Source of the DNA: Candidatus Ozemobacteraceae bacterium
Lineage (GTDB): Bacteria; Muiribacteriota; Ozemobacteria; Ozemobacterales; Ozemobacteraceae
Direction: 5' to 3'
Length of the DNA stretch: 64,000 nucleotides
Assembly (NCBI GenBank): GCA_035373905.1
Contig: DAOSOK010000006.1
Location: 62,001 to 126,000 of the forward strand
Shown: one piece after another, positions 48,797 through 57,294 of the stretch
Position numbering within the stretch: position 1 is the stretch's first letter
Layout: every line of letters begins with the position of its first letter
Position numbers and translations under genes: made by a program
Notes under the pieces: model-generated
Seen by the model: the letters and a program-made list of their open reading frames with translations, nothing else
Told to the model about the DNA's origin: nothing
Databases searched by the model: none

Positions 48797-49203
48797 GCGT
48801 CACGCGGGGGTTCACCCTGGTCGAAGTGCTCGTTTCGATGCTCATCATGGGGTTGACGACCACGGGCCTGCTCCAGTTGCTGGATTACGGAGGCAGGCAG
48901 TATACCGAGATCGCGCGGGGCTGGAAACAGCGGGAAGGTCTTTCCGCCCTCAGGCGCGCCTGCAGACAGGCCGTTGCGGCGGGGAACGCATCCGCTCTTT
49001 CCCCTTCATTCGGCGAGAGCGTCCTCGGGAGCATCGATACGCGGCTCCGCCTGGCGGGTCTCACCGTTCGGCCCTGCGCGCCTCGCGCATGGTTTGTCCA
49101 GGTGCGGCTCTTCGACGATGCGAACCGGAACGGCCGCGAAGACGACGGGGAAGCCCAGCCGCTGACAACCTGGTGTTTCTGCGAACGGGGGGATCCGTCA
49201 TGA
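48793..49203 (+). CDS. GspJ-like minor pseudopilin, group B
   Basis: The 136-residue protein begins TRG|FTLVEVLVSMLIMGLTTTG with a standard prepilin site, continues LQLLDYGGRQYTEIARGWKQ and has a short C-terminal domain (WFVQVRLFDDANRNGREDDG, with a Ca-binding-like DANRNGRED stretch). It is shorter than GspJ of Gammaproteobacteria (about 200). Four-base overlaps join it to both neighbours. Confidence 0.88.
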   Translation: MSVTRGFTLVEVLVSMLIMGLTTTGLLQLLDYGGRQYTEIARGWKQREGLSALRRACRQAVAAGNASALSPSFGESVLGSIDTRLRLAGLTVRPCAPRAWFVQVRLFDDANRNGREDDGEAQPLTTWCFCERGDPS

Positions 49204-49616
49204 TCGCAACTCGCCGCGGCTTTGTCCTGTATATCGCGTTCGTCGTGTCATCGGTCCTGCTTTTTCTCGTCCTGGGCAGTCAGGATATCGTCCGCCTCGG
49301 CCTCGACATGGGACGTTCGGCCGCCCTCGAAACGGTTGGTTTCCACGCAGCGGACGGAGGGCTCGAACGAGGCCTGGCACGTCTCTCTGCGCGGCCGGCC
49401 CCGTTCCGGTTCGCGTATCGGGCGAAGCTCGGCGAGTATCGGACGGTCGAGGTGGAAGTCGCCGCGACACGCACGGCGAAGGGCCGCTTCAACCTGGACT
49501 CCGCGGCAACGGTGCGGGACGGCGGCCGCGAAGTCGCGCACAGACGCCTTTCACGGCGCGACGTGTCACGGCAGGGCGGCAGGCTGAGCCGCGGCCGTTT
49601 TGAGGAGGCCTCATGA
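49200..49616 (+). CDS. GspK/PilX-like minor pseudopilin, group B
   Basis: The ATG at 49200 overlaps the previous stop (ATGA) and gives 138 residues. The N-terminus RRG|FVLYIAFVVSSVLLFLVLG has a prepilin-like site but no Glu at +5, as in GspK, and carries the HAADGGLERGLARL helix that resembles the PilX/GspK AESG motif. The rest (EYRTVEVEVAATRTAKGRFN) is short, so the large GspK head domain is missing. The last codons overlap the pilM-like gene. Confidence 0.8.
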   Translation: MIATRRGFVLYIAFVVSSVLLFLVLGSQDIVRLGLDMGRSAALETVGFHAADGGLERGLARLSARPAPFRFAYRAKLGEYRTVEVEVAATRTAKGRFNLDSAATVRDGGREVAHRRLSRRDVSRQGGRLSRGRFEEAS

Positions 49617-51304
49617 AGAGACATCGCCCCGACGGGCTGTATGCGGCGTTCGACCTGGGCACCTTCTCGGTGAAGGCCGCCGTCGTCGAGCGCCGGCAGG
49701 GGCGCGACACCCTTCTCGTCATTGACGAGGAGCGGCTCCGCCCGCAGACGGAGTTCGCGGGCGAGGCCGCCTTCAGGGACCACCTGGTCCAGGCAATCCG
49801 CTCGCTCGCCGCGCGCCTCCCCGTCAAGGACTGCATCGAGATCGCCGGGATGTTCAACAGCCGCGAACTGCAGACCAAGATCGCGGAGCTCCCGGCGCAG
49901 GTTCAGCTCGATCAGGTCGAAGGCATCCTCCAGTTCGAGAGCCGCAAGCTGCTTTCCCCGAACTTCAAGCAGGAACCGTTCATTTTCGGGTACAGGATTT
50001 TGCGGGACGCTCCGCCAACCGTTCTCCTGACCTGCGTTCCCCAGTCCCTTCTGGTGAAATTCGCGGAGGTGTTCGAGGCTGCCGGCGTCCCCCTGAGCGG
50101 CGCCTACAGCGAGGTTTTCGCCTCCTTCGCCCTGCGGGGCCTCGAAGAGGCGGGTGCGATTCCGACGCTAGCCTTCGCGAACGTCGGTCACATCAGCACG
50201 CACCTTACGATCTTCGCGGCGGGCGAGCTCAAATTCTACCGGCATATCCCGGCCGGCATGAGCGAGATCCAGACGATGGCGGCGGCGCAGGACCTCGACG
50301 TCTACTACCAGAAGATCCGCTTCAGCTTCGATTACTTCCGGGCCGTCAGCAAGCTCGGCCAGATCGATGAAATCAGGTTTTTCGGCGGGGGCACCGCTCA
50401 GGGCGAGTTTCTGGACCACGCCCGGGAGTATTTCGCCCCGACCCGCACCTCGTTGCCCGACCTGTCGTCACGCCTCGACATCACGCCCGTCATGAAGTCC
50501 GGCGGCGAGCAGGGAAAGCAGCTGCTCCCCCATGTTCCGGCCATCGGCACCCTCCTCGCCCATCTCGACCGGGAAGGCGCTTCCGGCGATCTGCTCGGCA
50601 GACTGCTGGAACGCAGACGCGAAGCTTCGTTCGCCCGCCTGACGACCGCGATCCCCCTGTTCGGAGGCGGCATCGGCCTGGCTCTGATCCTCGCCGCCAC
50701 TCTGTTCCTGCGCTCAGGCGCTTCGGCTGAACTCGCCGAAGCGAGGCACAAAACGGGCATCGTCCGGGCGACGGTCGATCAACTGCGCCTCAAACAGGCC
50801 GGCTCGCGCACCGCCGCCGGCGCCCTGGCCGACAGGATGTCGCCGACCGAGCGTCACGCCCTCAACCCCCTGCTGACCTCACACCCGACGCCCGCAGAAC
50901 TTCTGTTCCGCATCGCACGTTCCCGCACGGACGGCATCATGCTCAATCGCATTCGTCTCACGAGCATGACAAACTCCTCACAGGAGGAAACCGAAGAGGA
51001 AACGCCGTTGCCGCCAGGGGATGAAATCAACTCTTCCGCCGAATCCGGCGCCGTTTCTCCGCCAATTCAGCCGCAGTCCGCGCTCGCCGGTTCCGGCCAG
51101 GCCCCGGATCAGGAACCGAACGAAGAGCTCCGCGGCCGTCTCCTCGAAATCCGCGGTACATGCGGGACGCCGGAGTCTCTCGCCGGCTTCTCCGCCTCTT
51201 TGATCCGCAACGGCGCCCTCTCCCGGATCAGAAGCATCAAATCGAAATTCACCAGAAGCGGCGATGACCGGTCGAAATTCGTTCTGAAGGGAGAACTGCC
51301 GTGA
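49613..51304 (+). CDS. PilM/GspL-like protein (actin-like domain plus periplasmic PilN-like region)
   Basis: This 563-residue protein combines an actin-like domain (YAAFDLGTFSVKAAVVERRQ; PAQVQLDQVEGILQFESRKL; LTCVPQSLLVKFAEVFEAAG; AFANVGHISTHLTIFAAGEL) with one membrane span near 343-366 (PLFGGGIGLALILAATLFLR). The C-terminal periplasmic region ends in a ferredoxin-like segment (EELRGRLLEIRGTCGTPESL). This is the GspL plan, equal to a PilM-PilN fusion. It would couple the ATPase to the inner-membrane ring. The following pilO-like gene overlaps by four bases. Confidence 0.88.
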   Translation: MKRHRPDGLYAAFDLGTFSVKAAVVERRQGRDTLLVIDEERLRPQTEFAGEAAFRDHLVQAIRSLAARLPVKDCIEIAGMFNSRELQTKIAELPAQVQLDQVEGILQFESRKLLSPNFKQEPFIFGYRILRDAPPTVLLTCVPQSLLVKFAEVFEAAGVPLSGAYSEVFASFALRGLEEAGAIPTLAFANVGHISTHLTIFAAGELKFYRHIPAGMSEIQTMAAAQDLDVYYQKIRFSFDYFRAVSKLGQIDEIRFFGGGTAQGEFLDHAREYFAPTRTSLPDLSSRLDITPVMKSGGEQGKQLLPHVPAIGTLLAHLDREGASGDLLGRLLERRREASFARLTTAIPLFGGGIGLALILAATLFLRSGASAELAEARHKTGIVRATVDQLRLKQAGSRTAAGALADRMSPTERHALNPLLTSHPTPAELLFRIARSRTDGIMLNRIRLTSMTNSSQEETEEETPLPPGDEINSSAESGAVSPPIQPQSALAGSGQAPDQEPNEELRGRLLEIRGTCGTPESLAGFSASLIRNGALSRIRSIKSKFTRSGDDRSKFVLKGELP

Positions 51305-51978
51305 AACAGCTCGCTTATTCGACGGCGGCAACCCTCGCCTGCCTCCTCCTGGCAGTCTTCGTCGCCCACCGGGTTCTCGTCGCCCCCCTCTCCGCCGACA
51401 TTTCGGGCGAAAAGGCCATTCTGGCGAGTCTCCAGGAAGAACAGGGGCAGCTCGAAGAAGACCTGAAGCGGCTTTCCGAAAAGGTGAAGGATCAGCTCAA
51501 GATCGGCCCTCCCGGTCGAGTCATGAACCCGGGCGAAGAAAGCCTCTTGCTCGGCGGGGTGCTGGCCGTCGCATCGGCGACCGACGTCGTCGTCCAGGGC
51601 TTCGAACTCCATCCGCCGTTCCGGGCGAAGGGTGAAGCCGGTTCGCAGAACGCAGCCGCCCGAGCCGCTCCAATGCAACCGCCCGAACTGCCCCAACTGG
51701 ACGAGAACGGAATGCCGGTCGGCGCCGAAACCGACGAGGGCGACGAGGAGTGGCCCGGCGTCGAAGTCCTTCCCGTATCGTTGAAGCTGAAGGCGACCTA
51801 TCCGTCGTTCGGCCGTTTTTTCGACCTGCTGAAGAAGAAGCTCCCGCTCTGGGGAGTACAGACCATGAACCTCGATCTCGACGGGTCCGGAATCGTCCGC
51901 GGCGACCTGCGGCTGACGTTTCCCACGCTCGGATCACACGATGCCGGCGCGACGCGCCGTGCGAATTCAGGCCGGTAA
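51301..51978 (+). CDS. PilO/GspM-like inner-membrane protein
   Basis: This 225-residue protein starts at GTG in the GTGA overlap. It has an N-terminal membrane anchor (STAATLACLLLAVFVAHRVL), a coiled coil (ISGEKAILASLQEEQGQLEE; DLKRLSEKVKDQLKIG) and a periplasmic ferredoxin-like domain (VLPVSLKLKATYPSFGRFFD; LKKKLPLWGVQTMNLDLDGS), the layout of PilO. It probably dimerises with the preceding PilN-like region. Confidence 0.85.
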   Translation: MKQLAYSTAATLACLLLAVFVAHRVLVAPLSADISGEKAILASLQEEQGQLEEDLKRLSEKVKDQLKIGPPGRVMNPGEESLLLGGVLAVASATDVVVQGFELHPPFRAKGEAGSQNAAARAAPMQPPELPQLDENGMPVGAETDEGDEEWPGVEVLPVSLKLKATYPSFGRFFDLLKKKLPLWGVQTMNLDLDGSGIVRGDLRLTFPTLGSHDAGATRRANSGR

Positions 51979-52007
51979 CGGCCGAGTGCCCACACGGAGA
52001 TGACACC

Positions 52008-52388
52008 ATGGAACTAGGGAAAGAATCATGGAAATGGGGTCTGGTGCTGATCCTTCTGGCGGTCTTTCTGGTGATCGGCCATCAGGCGTACGTCGCCGTC
52101 ACCAGCCAGGAGGATTACCCGCCGCCCGATGATTACAAACAGGGCGATTCGTATGACATCGAGCGCAATCCCGGCCCAGGAGCCGGCCAGCCGGTCAGCC
52201 TGCCGGAGTCGGCCGCTTTTGCGACGGAGGCCGTCGCCATTCCCGAACCTTCCGCAACGGGCACGGAGACGGAGGAAACCATGCCTACCGAACTACCGTC
52301 CAGCATGCCCGATTCGTTCCAGAATATCGGCGGCGAAAGCCACCCGTCTCCCGACTGGAGCGACGTCAAGGATCCGTCGCAGCAATAG
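52008..52388 (+). CDS. Small single-span membrane protein in the PilP position
   Basis: The ATG at 52008 (CGGAG nine bases before it) gives a 126-residue protein with one N-terminal membrane segment (WGLVLILLAVFLVIGHQAYV) and an acidic Pro/Ser/Glu-rich, probably disordered periplasmic tail (PPPDDYKQGDSYDIE; TGTETEETMPTELPSSMPDS). It follows the pilO-like gene where pilP or gspC normally lies, but no PilP/GspC HR domain is visible. It may be a reduced linker to a secretin or an unrelated protein. Confidence 0.7.
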   Translation: MELGKESWKWGLVLILLAVFLVIGHQAYVAVTSQEDYPPPDDYKQGDSYDIERNPGPGAGQPVSLPESAAFATEAVAIPEPSATGTETEETMPTELPSSMPDSFQNIGGESHPSPDWSDVKDPSQQ

Positions 52389-52397
52389 GAGCCTCGG

Positions 52398-53216
52398 ATG
52401 CCCCGATTCTTCGCGTCGAACGCCCTTCTGCCGGCATTATTCGCATGCGCGGCGGTTGCCGCGGAAGGCGGCGAACTGACGAGCTCCCTGAGAACGGCTT
52501 CGGAACTGTACAGAACCGGCAGGACCGATGCGGCACGGGAGGAGGCGCTCTCGTTCCAGCGGTATTTTCCCGACAACGTGGAAGCTCTCGTCCTTCTGGG
52601 GCTCATCGAGTTCGAGGCGGGCAGATACTCCGATTCGAAGCAGTGGTTCCGATCGGCCTCGCTCAAAGCGCCGCGACATCCCGTCGTGCGGCGGTACAGG
52701 AAACTTCTTGACGAGCTCGAGTACCGGAACGGGCCGTTCGATATCTTTCCCCTCCCGCTTCCAGGCCATGACGAGGGGGAAACCGCAAAACGGTTCAGGA
52801 AGGCCTGGTTCGGCCCAGTCCCGGCGGCATCCGTCGGCGAAATCCGCCCGCCGGGGCTCGAACCGGTCCTCAGCAGGGATCCGCTCTGGGTTTCCGAGAC
52901 GGCCGCCCCGCAGGAGCTTCCCGGAGGAGGCTCATCGGGCGAAGAATATGAAACCGCCGGCGGAGCGGCGCTGAAAGAGGCGTTCTATTTGAAGTCATAT
53001 ATCATGTATTCCCAGGCGGTGGCGCGTCAGCCGGACCATGGCCCCTCTCGTCTCGGACTCGCCCGCGCGGCTATCCAGATGGGAAAATTCGGCGAAGCTC
53101 TCGACGTCCTGTCACCGTTGCTTTCGATCGGCGCACCATCGGAATCGGCGGCGGAAGCGCGCGCCCTGGCCGCAATGGCTCAAAGCCTCATCGATTCAGG
53201 CGGTCATTCCCACTGA
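52398..53216 (+). CDS. Exported TPR-like protein, last gene of group B
   Basis: This 272-residue protein has a short N-terminal hydrophobic segment (FFASNALLPALFACAAVAAE) that looks like a signal peptide. TPR-like helices follow in two blocks (LRTASELYRTGRTDAAREEA, VEALVLLGLIEFEAGRYSDS, and YIMYSQAVARQPDHGPSRLG, AAIQMGKFGEALDVLSPLLS), separated by a Gly/Glu-rich linker. It probably acts in the periplasm with the secretion system. Its end overlaps the convergent motB gene by 13 bases. Confidence 0.75.
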   Translation: MPRFFASNALLPALFACAAVAAEGGELTSSLRTASELYRTGRTDAAREEALSFQRYFPDNVEALVLLGLIEFEAGRYSDSKQWFRSASLKAPRHPVVRRYRKLLDELEYRNGPFDIFPLPLPGHDEGETAKRFRKAWFGPVPAASVGEIRPPGLEPVLSRDPLWVSETAAPQELPGGGSSGEEYETAGGAALKEAFYLKSYIMYSQAVARQPDHGPSRLGLARAAIQMGKFGEALDVLSPLLSIGAPSESAAEARALAAMAQSLIDSGGHSH

Positions 53217-53947
53217 GGCTCTCCGCGGGCCTTCGGCTTGCCCGCGAGGATCACGATCTCGACGCGCCTGTTGTTCTCGCGGCCCTCCTCGGTGATGCCG
53301 TCCGTTTCGGGCCGCGAATCGGCGAATCCCTGTGCGGAAAAGCGGCCGGGTTCGAGTCCCTTCTTTTCGGTGAAAAATCTCAGCACCGAGCACGCGCGCG
53401 CCGACGACAGTTCCCAGTTGCTCGGATATACGGAGCTTTTTGCGGGCCGGTCATCGCAATGACTGTCGATCCGGACGAAATGTTTCGATTCGCCGATAAC
53501 CGTCGCAAGGGCCCCGAGAATCTGTTCCCCTTCCGGTTTCAGCGAGGCCGTTCCACCCTGAAAGATCGCCTTGGCGGGCATGCGGATTTTCACGCCGTCG
53601 CTTTCACTCGCAACGAGCACCTGATCGCGCATGTTCAGGCCCTGGATCTGCGTTTTCAACCGCCTCACGATGCGCGGAATCTCGGAGACGTTCCGGGGAT
53701 TGGGCAGGAGAAGAACGCCTTTGCCACCCGAAACGAGCCATTGATACACCCCCTGGTTCCGCGGAGTGCCCATCGGCTGTTCGAATGCCGACGAGAGGGC
53801 CTGCGACTTCTGCTTGTTCGCCTTTTTCATGCCGAACGTCGTGAACATCAGGAGCATCACGAAAAAGCAGAGCATGTTGGTGAGCAGGTCGCTGTAGGTG
53901 AGGCACCAGAGCGGCGCCGTCGGGCCGGTGGATCTTCGGGTGACCAC
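53204..53947 (-). CDS. motB: Flagellar stator protein MotB-like
   Basis: MotB anchors the stator to peptidoglycan and carries the proton-channel aspartate. The start is set at the GTG at 53947, one base after the motA stop (an ATG at 53986 would overlap motA by 38 bases). The N-terminus PLWCLTYSDLLTNMLCFFVM has the conserved Asp (D20 in this numbering) at the channel position. The OmpA-like C-domain shows KHFVRIDSHCDDRPAKS, NWELSSARACSVLRFFTEKK, FSAQGFADSRPE and NNRRVEIVI. At 247 residues it is complete. Paired with motA, and the only stator pair in the window. Confidence 0.9.
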   Translation of the reverse strand: MVTRRSTGPTAPLWCLTYSDLLTNMLCFFVMLLMFTTFGMKKANKQKSQALSSAFEQPMGTPRNQGVYQWLVSGGKGVLLLPNPRNVSEIPRIVRRLKTQIQGLNMRDQVLVASESDGVKIRMPAKAIFQGGTASLKPEGEQILGALATVIGESKHFVRIDSHCDDRPAKSSVYPSNWELSSARACSVLRFFTEKKGLEPGRFSAQGFADSRPETDGITEEGRENNRRVEIVILAGKPKARGEPQWE

Positions 53948-53948
53948 C

Positions 53949-54746
53949 CTATTTCGACTCCCCGGCAGCCGAGGTCGGGCTTCCAAGAAGATGCCGGGAG
54001 TGGCCCGGCAGTAGCGCCAGCAGGCGTTCCCGCACGATGCGCGGGTGAGCGCCGGTCGCGATCATCAGGCACCCTCGCAGGATGAGTTCCCCGTAGAGCT
54101 GTTCGCTGTTGCTGCGTTCCTCGATCTTCCGGCCCCAAGGGAGAAGGAACATGTTGGCGGCGAGAGCTCCGTACAGCGTGGTCAGAAGGGCGAGAGCCAT
54201 CGACGAGCCGATCGTCGAGGGATCATCCATGTTCCGAAGAAGCGTGACGAGGCCGAGGATCGTGCCGATCAGACCGAACGAGGGAACAATGCTGGCGTAG
54301 AAATCGATCGACGACTTCACGTCGGCATGCCGCATGGCCCGGGAATGGATCTCGGCCGTCATGACGTCCTCGATGACCTTCGCGTCGATCCCGTCGACGG
54401 CCATCTGGAGCCCGCGCTGCAGAAAGGGGTTTTCGATCTCGATGAGCTTCTTGTCGAGCGAGAGAACGCCGTTTCTCCTGGCGAGATCCGAGAGGGAAAG
54501 GATCTCCCCGACGATCTTCTGATATTCGAAATCGGCAGGCATTCGGTATGCCTGCCGGATCTGGCCGAACAGAGTCACGATTCGTTCCCGGCTGTAGGCG
54601 ATCCAGATGGTTCCGAGAGATCCGCCGAACACGACAAGCACGGACGGAAAATCGAGGAAAGTCATCACGTCGCCGCCGCCCAGTTTGAGGCCTGTCAGCA
54701 GGCTCGAAACGGCGAGCAGGGTTCCGAAGATCGTTATCTTGTCCAC
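53949..54746 (-). CDS. motA: Flagellar stator protein MotA
   Basis: The start is taken as the GTG at 54746, eight bases after CAGGAG, which gives the usual MotA beginning MDKITIFGTLLAVSSLLTGL; an upstream ATG would add 15 atypical residues. The 265-residue protein has four membrane spans, the large cytoplasmic loop (LSLSDLARRNGVLSLDKKLI; NPFLQRGLQMAVDGIDAKVI) and the conserved SFGLIGTILGLVTLLRNMDD and GSSMALALLTTLYGALAANM segments with the channel prolines and Ala-rich helices. It is translated together with motB. Whether it uses protons or sodium cannot be told. Confidence 0.94.
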   Translation of the reverse strand: MDKITIFGTLLAVSSLLTGLKLGGGDVMTFLDFPSVLVVFGGSLGTIWIAYSRERIVTLFGQIRQAYRMPADFEYQKIVGEILSLSDLARRNGVLSLDKKLIEIENPFLQRGLQMAVDGIDAKVIEDVMTAEIHSRAMRHADVKSSIDFYASIVPSFGLIGTILGLVTLLRNMDDPSTIGSSMALALLTTLYGALAANMFLLPWGRKIEERSNSEQLYGELILRGCLMIATGAHPRIVRERLLALLPGHSRHLLGSPTSAAGESK

Positions 54747-54787
54747 GGGCGGAGCTCCTGGAATGTTCTGGGGGCGGGGGGCCGGGA

Positions 54788-55543
54788 TCAACCTCTCAGG
54801 TCGAACTTGAACACCAGCTCGCTCAGGCCGCCTCCGACGACCTTGAACTCGTCGACGGCGATGTTGAACTTGTACGGTGCCACTTCGGCAATGCCGAGAA
54901 CCTGTCCGCGCTTCAGTTTCTTCGCATCGAGCTTGGTCGCGGGGATCTGGAGATCTCGGACGACCTTGTCGCCTTCCATCAGCTTGATGCCGAACCCGAT
55001 GTGCTTCAAACGGCCGTTCTCATCGTCGATGACGTCCCACGACTCCTTGTAGGAAACTTTCAGCCAGTACCGGTGACCGTTGAGAACGAGCGGCTTGTCG
55101 CGCAGAAACTCTTCCTCCTGCGGATGAGGGCTATAGTTGAGCATGCGGACGTAGGAGAACAGGTTGTCCGATTTTTTCACAGTCGCCATCGCCGTCGCCG
55201 CTTTCACGCGGCTCTCCGGCTGTTTTGCGGTTTTCTTCGCGGGCTGCGTCCGCGCCGCCGTTGCCGCCGCGACTGCTCCGCCCGGTTTCACCGGGGTGAC
55301 GGCGATCGGGGCGTTCGTGCTCGGCAGCTCGACCGGCGGAGGAACAAGCGCGAGACTTCCCGGAACGGCTGGCGGCGCGGCGGGGCGGGCGGGCTGCGCG
55401 GTTGACGCACGCTGGTAGCCCGGAACGGCGCTCTTCACCCGCGTCGTGGCAGCCGCCTGCGGCATGGTCGAAGCGGCCCAGGAGAGACTTCCCATGATGA
55501 GGATCCCCGATCCGATAAAGAACACTTTTTTCTTGTCCACCAT
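54788..55543 (-). CDS. Unknown exported protein upstream of motA
   Basis: The ATG at 55543 (GGAGG ten bases before it) gives 251 residues. A single hydrophobic N-segment (VFFIGSGILIMGSLSWAAST) is followed by about 100 Pro/Ala/Thr-rich residues and a C-terminal folded domain of about 110 residues (SYVRMLNYSPHPQEEEFLRD; HRYWLKVSYKESWDVIDDEN; AVDEFKVVGGGLSELVFKFD). The C-terminal domain is not recognised. It lies 41 bases before motA on the same strand, so a motility or envelope role is possible. Confidence 0.7.
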   Translation of the reverse strand: MVDKKKVFFIGSGILIMGSLSWAASTMPQAAATTRVKSAVPGYQRASTAQPARPAAPPAVPGSLALVPPPVELPSTNAPIAVTPVKPGGAVAAATAARTQPAKKTAKQPESRVKAATAMATVKKSDNLFSYVRMLNYSPHPQEEEFLRDKPLVLNGHRYWLKVSYKESWDVIDDENGRLKHIGFGIKLMEGDKVVRDLQIPATKLDAKKLKRGQVLGIAEVAPYKFNIAVDEFKVVGGGLSELVFKFDLRG

Positions 55544-55587
55544 AGAATTCATTCCTCCAGTAATACTCTTGTCAGCCGCTCGCGCCA

Positions 55588-56214
55588 TCAGTTGTTTCGG
55601 GCGCCGCCGTTGATCCAGTTAGAGAGGAGCCCCTGATCGGCGGTCGAGAGAGCCGACCGGTTCTTGGGCATACGGGGGGTTTCGATTCCCTTGATGCGCT
55701 TGATGAGTTTGCTGCTCTGCGCATCATACGGGTAAATAACGGCACCATATCTGGAGCCCTTCATCAGGCTGGTGTAGCTGTTCAGCCGAAGGCCGGCGGC
55801 CGCCGTGCTGTCGTCGTGACAGCCGACGATCGAGCAGTTCACCATCAGAATCGGCAGAACGTTGCGTGAAAAGCTTCCGCCCATCGAAACCAGCGTCAGA
55901 TTGGTCGTCGCGGTCAGGCCGTTGTCGACGGTGACCGTGATGGAATTGGAGTTGTAATCGGTGGCGTTCGCCGTGACCGTATACACCCCCGGCTGGACGT
56001 CAGGAATGGTGAAATTGCCGTTGATATCCGTCTTGACCGTCGTGGTCGACGGCGACGTCATAACGGATGCGGCCGAGATACCAATCCCCGTCTGGGAATC
56101 GACGATCGTTCCCGTGATACTTCCGCGCAATGAGGTACTCGTTCCGCAGCCGGCGGCGGTGAGCAGTGCAACACCCAGCACCAGAGCCAGGAACACCTGA
56201 TATCGTTTCAACAT
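55588..56214 (-). CDS. Lipoprotein with carboxypeptidase-regulatory-like domain and a CX4CH heme site
   Basis: The ATG at 56214 gives 208 residues with lipobox LLTAAGC (C23). Residues 30-108 form a carboxypeptidase-regulatory-like / Ig-like beta domain (GSITGTIVDSQTGIGISAAS; FTIPDVQPGVYTVTANATDY). Residues 115-205 resemble a small cytochrome c of planctomycete type: FSRNVLPILMVNCSIVGCHD, with C127, C132 and H133 in a CX4CH arrangement, a candidate distal Met in RMPKNRSALS, and GLLSNWINGGARNN at the end. Covalent heme attachment to CX4CH is known in some cytochromes c3, but here it is inference. It is followed by the unknown protein upstream of motA. Confidence 0.72.
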   Translation of the reverse strand: MLKRYQVFLALVLGVALLTAAGCGTSTSLRGSITGTIVDSQTGIGISAASVMTSPSTTTVKTDINGNFTIPDVQPGVYTVTANATDYNSNSITVTVDNGLTATTNLTLVSMGGSFSRNVLPILMVNCSIVGCHDDSTAAAGLRLNSYTSLMKGSRYGAVIYPYDAQSSKLIKRIKGIETPRMPKNRSALSTADQGLLSNWINGGARNN

Positions 56215-56314
56215 AGAACCCCCACTCCTTCCGTGGTGTGAATCCATACGGTTTCTCATCGGCACATTTCACGGGGAAGTTAAGCGGAACTTAGGTACAT
56301 TTCCCGACCCATGG

Positions 56315-56320
56315 TATAAT
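56315..56320 (+). promoter_or_regulatory. Possible -10 element of pseudopilin group C
   Basis: A consensus TATAAT lies seven bases before the first ATG of the group. TTAGGT (56291-56296) is 18 bases upstream, a weak -35. The short distance to the ATG would mean an almost leaderless transcript, so this is tentative. Confidence 0.3.
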
Positions 56321-56326
56321 TCCTCC

Positions 56327-56851
56327 ATGACCCGGATTGCCACATATCGATCGATCGGGCCGCGCAGGCGCGGCGAAAGCCTCCTGGAGCTCCTCCTTGC
56401 GGCGTGCCTGATGACGGTCGCACTCGTTCCGCTGGTTCAGCTGTATCGCATCTCGCGGGCCCCGGAACGGAAGTCCGAGATGGAATTCACCGCAACGCTC
56501 CTGGCCCGGCACGTCATCGAGCGCATCGTCGCCCTTCGACATGCCGACCCGGCCTATCTCCCCGGCATGACTCCGGAAGAGCCGATTGTCTCGACGACCG
56601 ACGGTTTCCAGGCGGTTTCCGAGCACTTCAAGGGCCTGTTCGGGCGGGAAAACGGTCTCGAAAAGGCAGACAACACCGACCTGTTCAACGCTCTCGAACC
56701 GTTTCGGTGCCGCATCGACACCTACTACCTCGACGGCGGCTATTACAAGGTCATCGTCTACATCCAGTATGATGAAAGCGGACGCACGAAGCGGGTCTTC
56801 CTGGAACGCCTGTTGCCGGCTCCGACCTCCCTCCAGGAGGACACCCCATGA
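56327..56851 (+). CDS. Pseudopilin (GspI/PilV-like), group C
   Basis: This 174-residue protein has the prepilin site RRG|ESLLELLLAACLMTVALVP with Glu at +5 (and an unusual Glu at +1). It continues LYRISRAPERKSEMEFTATL and TLLARHVIERIVALRHADPA. The C-terminal domain includes FRCRIDTYYLDGGYYKVIVY. It is the first gene of group C, and its stop overlaps the next ATG by four bases. Confidence 0.82.
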   Translation: MTRIATYRSIGPRRRGESLLELLLAACLMTVALVPLVQLYRISRAPERKSEMEFTATLLARHVIERIVALRHADPAYLPGMTPEEPIVSTTDGFQAVSEHFKGLFGRENGLEKADNTDLFNALEPFRCRIDTYYLDGGYYKVIVYIQYDESGRTKRVFLERLLPAPTSLQEDTP

Positions 56852-57294
56852 ACATGCGTCGCGGTATCGGCTCGCTGGAAATCTTTCTCCTGGCCATTTT
56901 CATGGTCATGATGGGCTCGACCCTCGTGATGGTCTGGCAGTTCTCCCGCATCTCCGTGCCCAACGCCCAGCCCGGAAAGGATCTCGTCACGGCGTATGAG
57001 CATGCCGTGGATCTGCTGGCGAACGATGCCCGAAGAGCACGGGCGATGATCGCCGGCCGCGAGCTCCTGCGCCTCGAGTCCGACGCAGAAAGCATCGAAT
57101 GGAGCTTTTCGGGCGGAAACCTCAGGCGCGCGGCCGGTTCCGCCGCTCCGGAAACCGTCGTCAGCGGCATCCGCGAAGGAGGCTTCACCACTGCCACCCC
57201 GACCCCGGGCCTGTTTTCGATCTGGATGGTCCCGGCCGACGTCTCAGCCATGCCGCTGTTCACATCGTTTGCTTTGCGGGGGAACGGCCTATGA
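56848..57294 (+). CDS. Pseudopilin (GspJ-like), group C
   Basis: This 148-residue protein begins RRG|IGSLEIFLLAIFMVMMGST, a prepilin site with Glu at +5. The helix continues into YEHAVDLLANDARRARAMIA and ELLRLESDAESIEWSFSGGN, the short form of a GspJ/PilW layout. The final part (GLFSIWMVPADVSAMPLFTS) is beta-rich. It is coupled to both neighbours by ATGA overlaps. Confidence 0.78.
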   Translation: MNMRRGIGSLEIFLLAIFMVMMGSTLVMVWQFSRISVPNAQPGKDLVTAYEHAVDLLANDARRARAMIAGRELLRLESDAESIEWSFSGGNLRRAAGSAAPETVVSGIREGGFTTATPTPGLFSIWMVPADVSAMPLFTSFALRGNGL

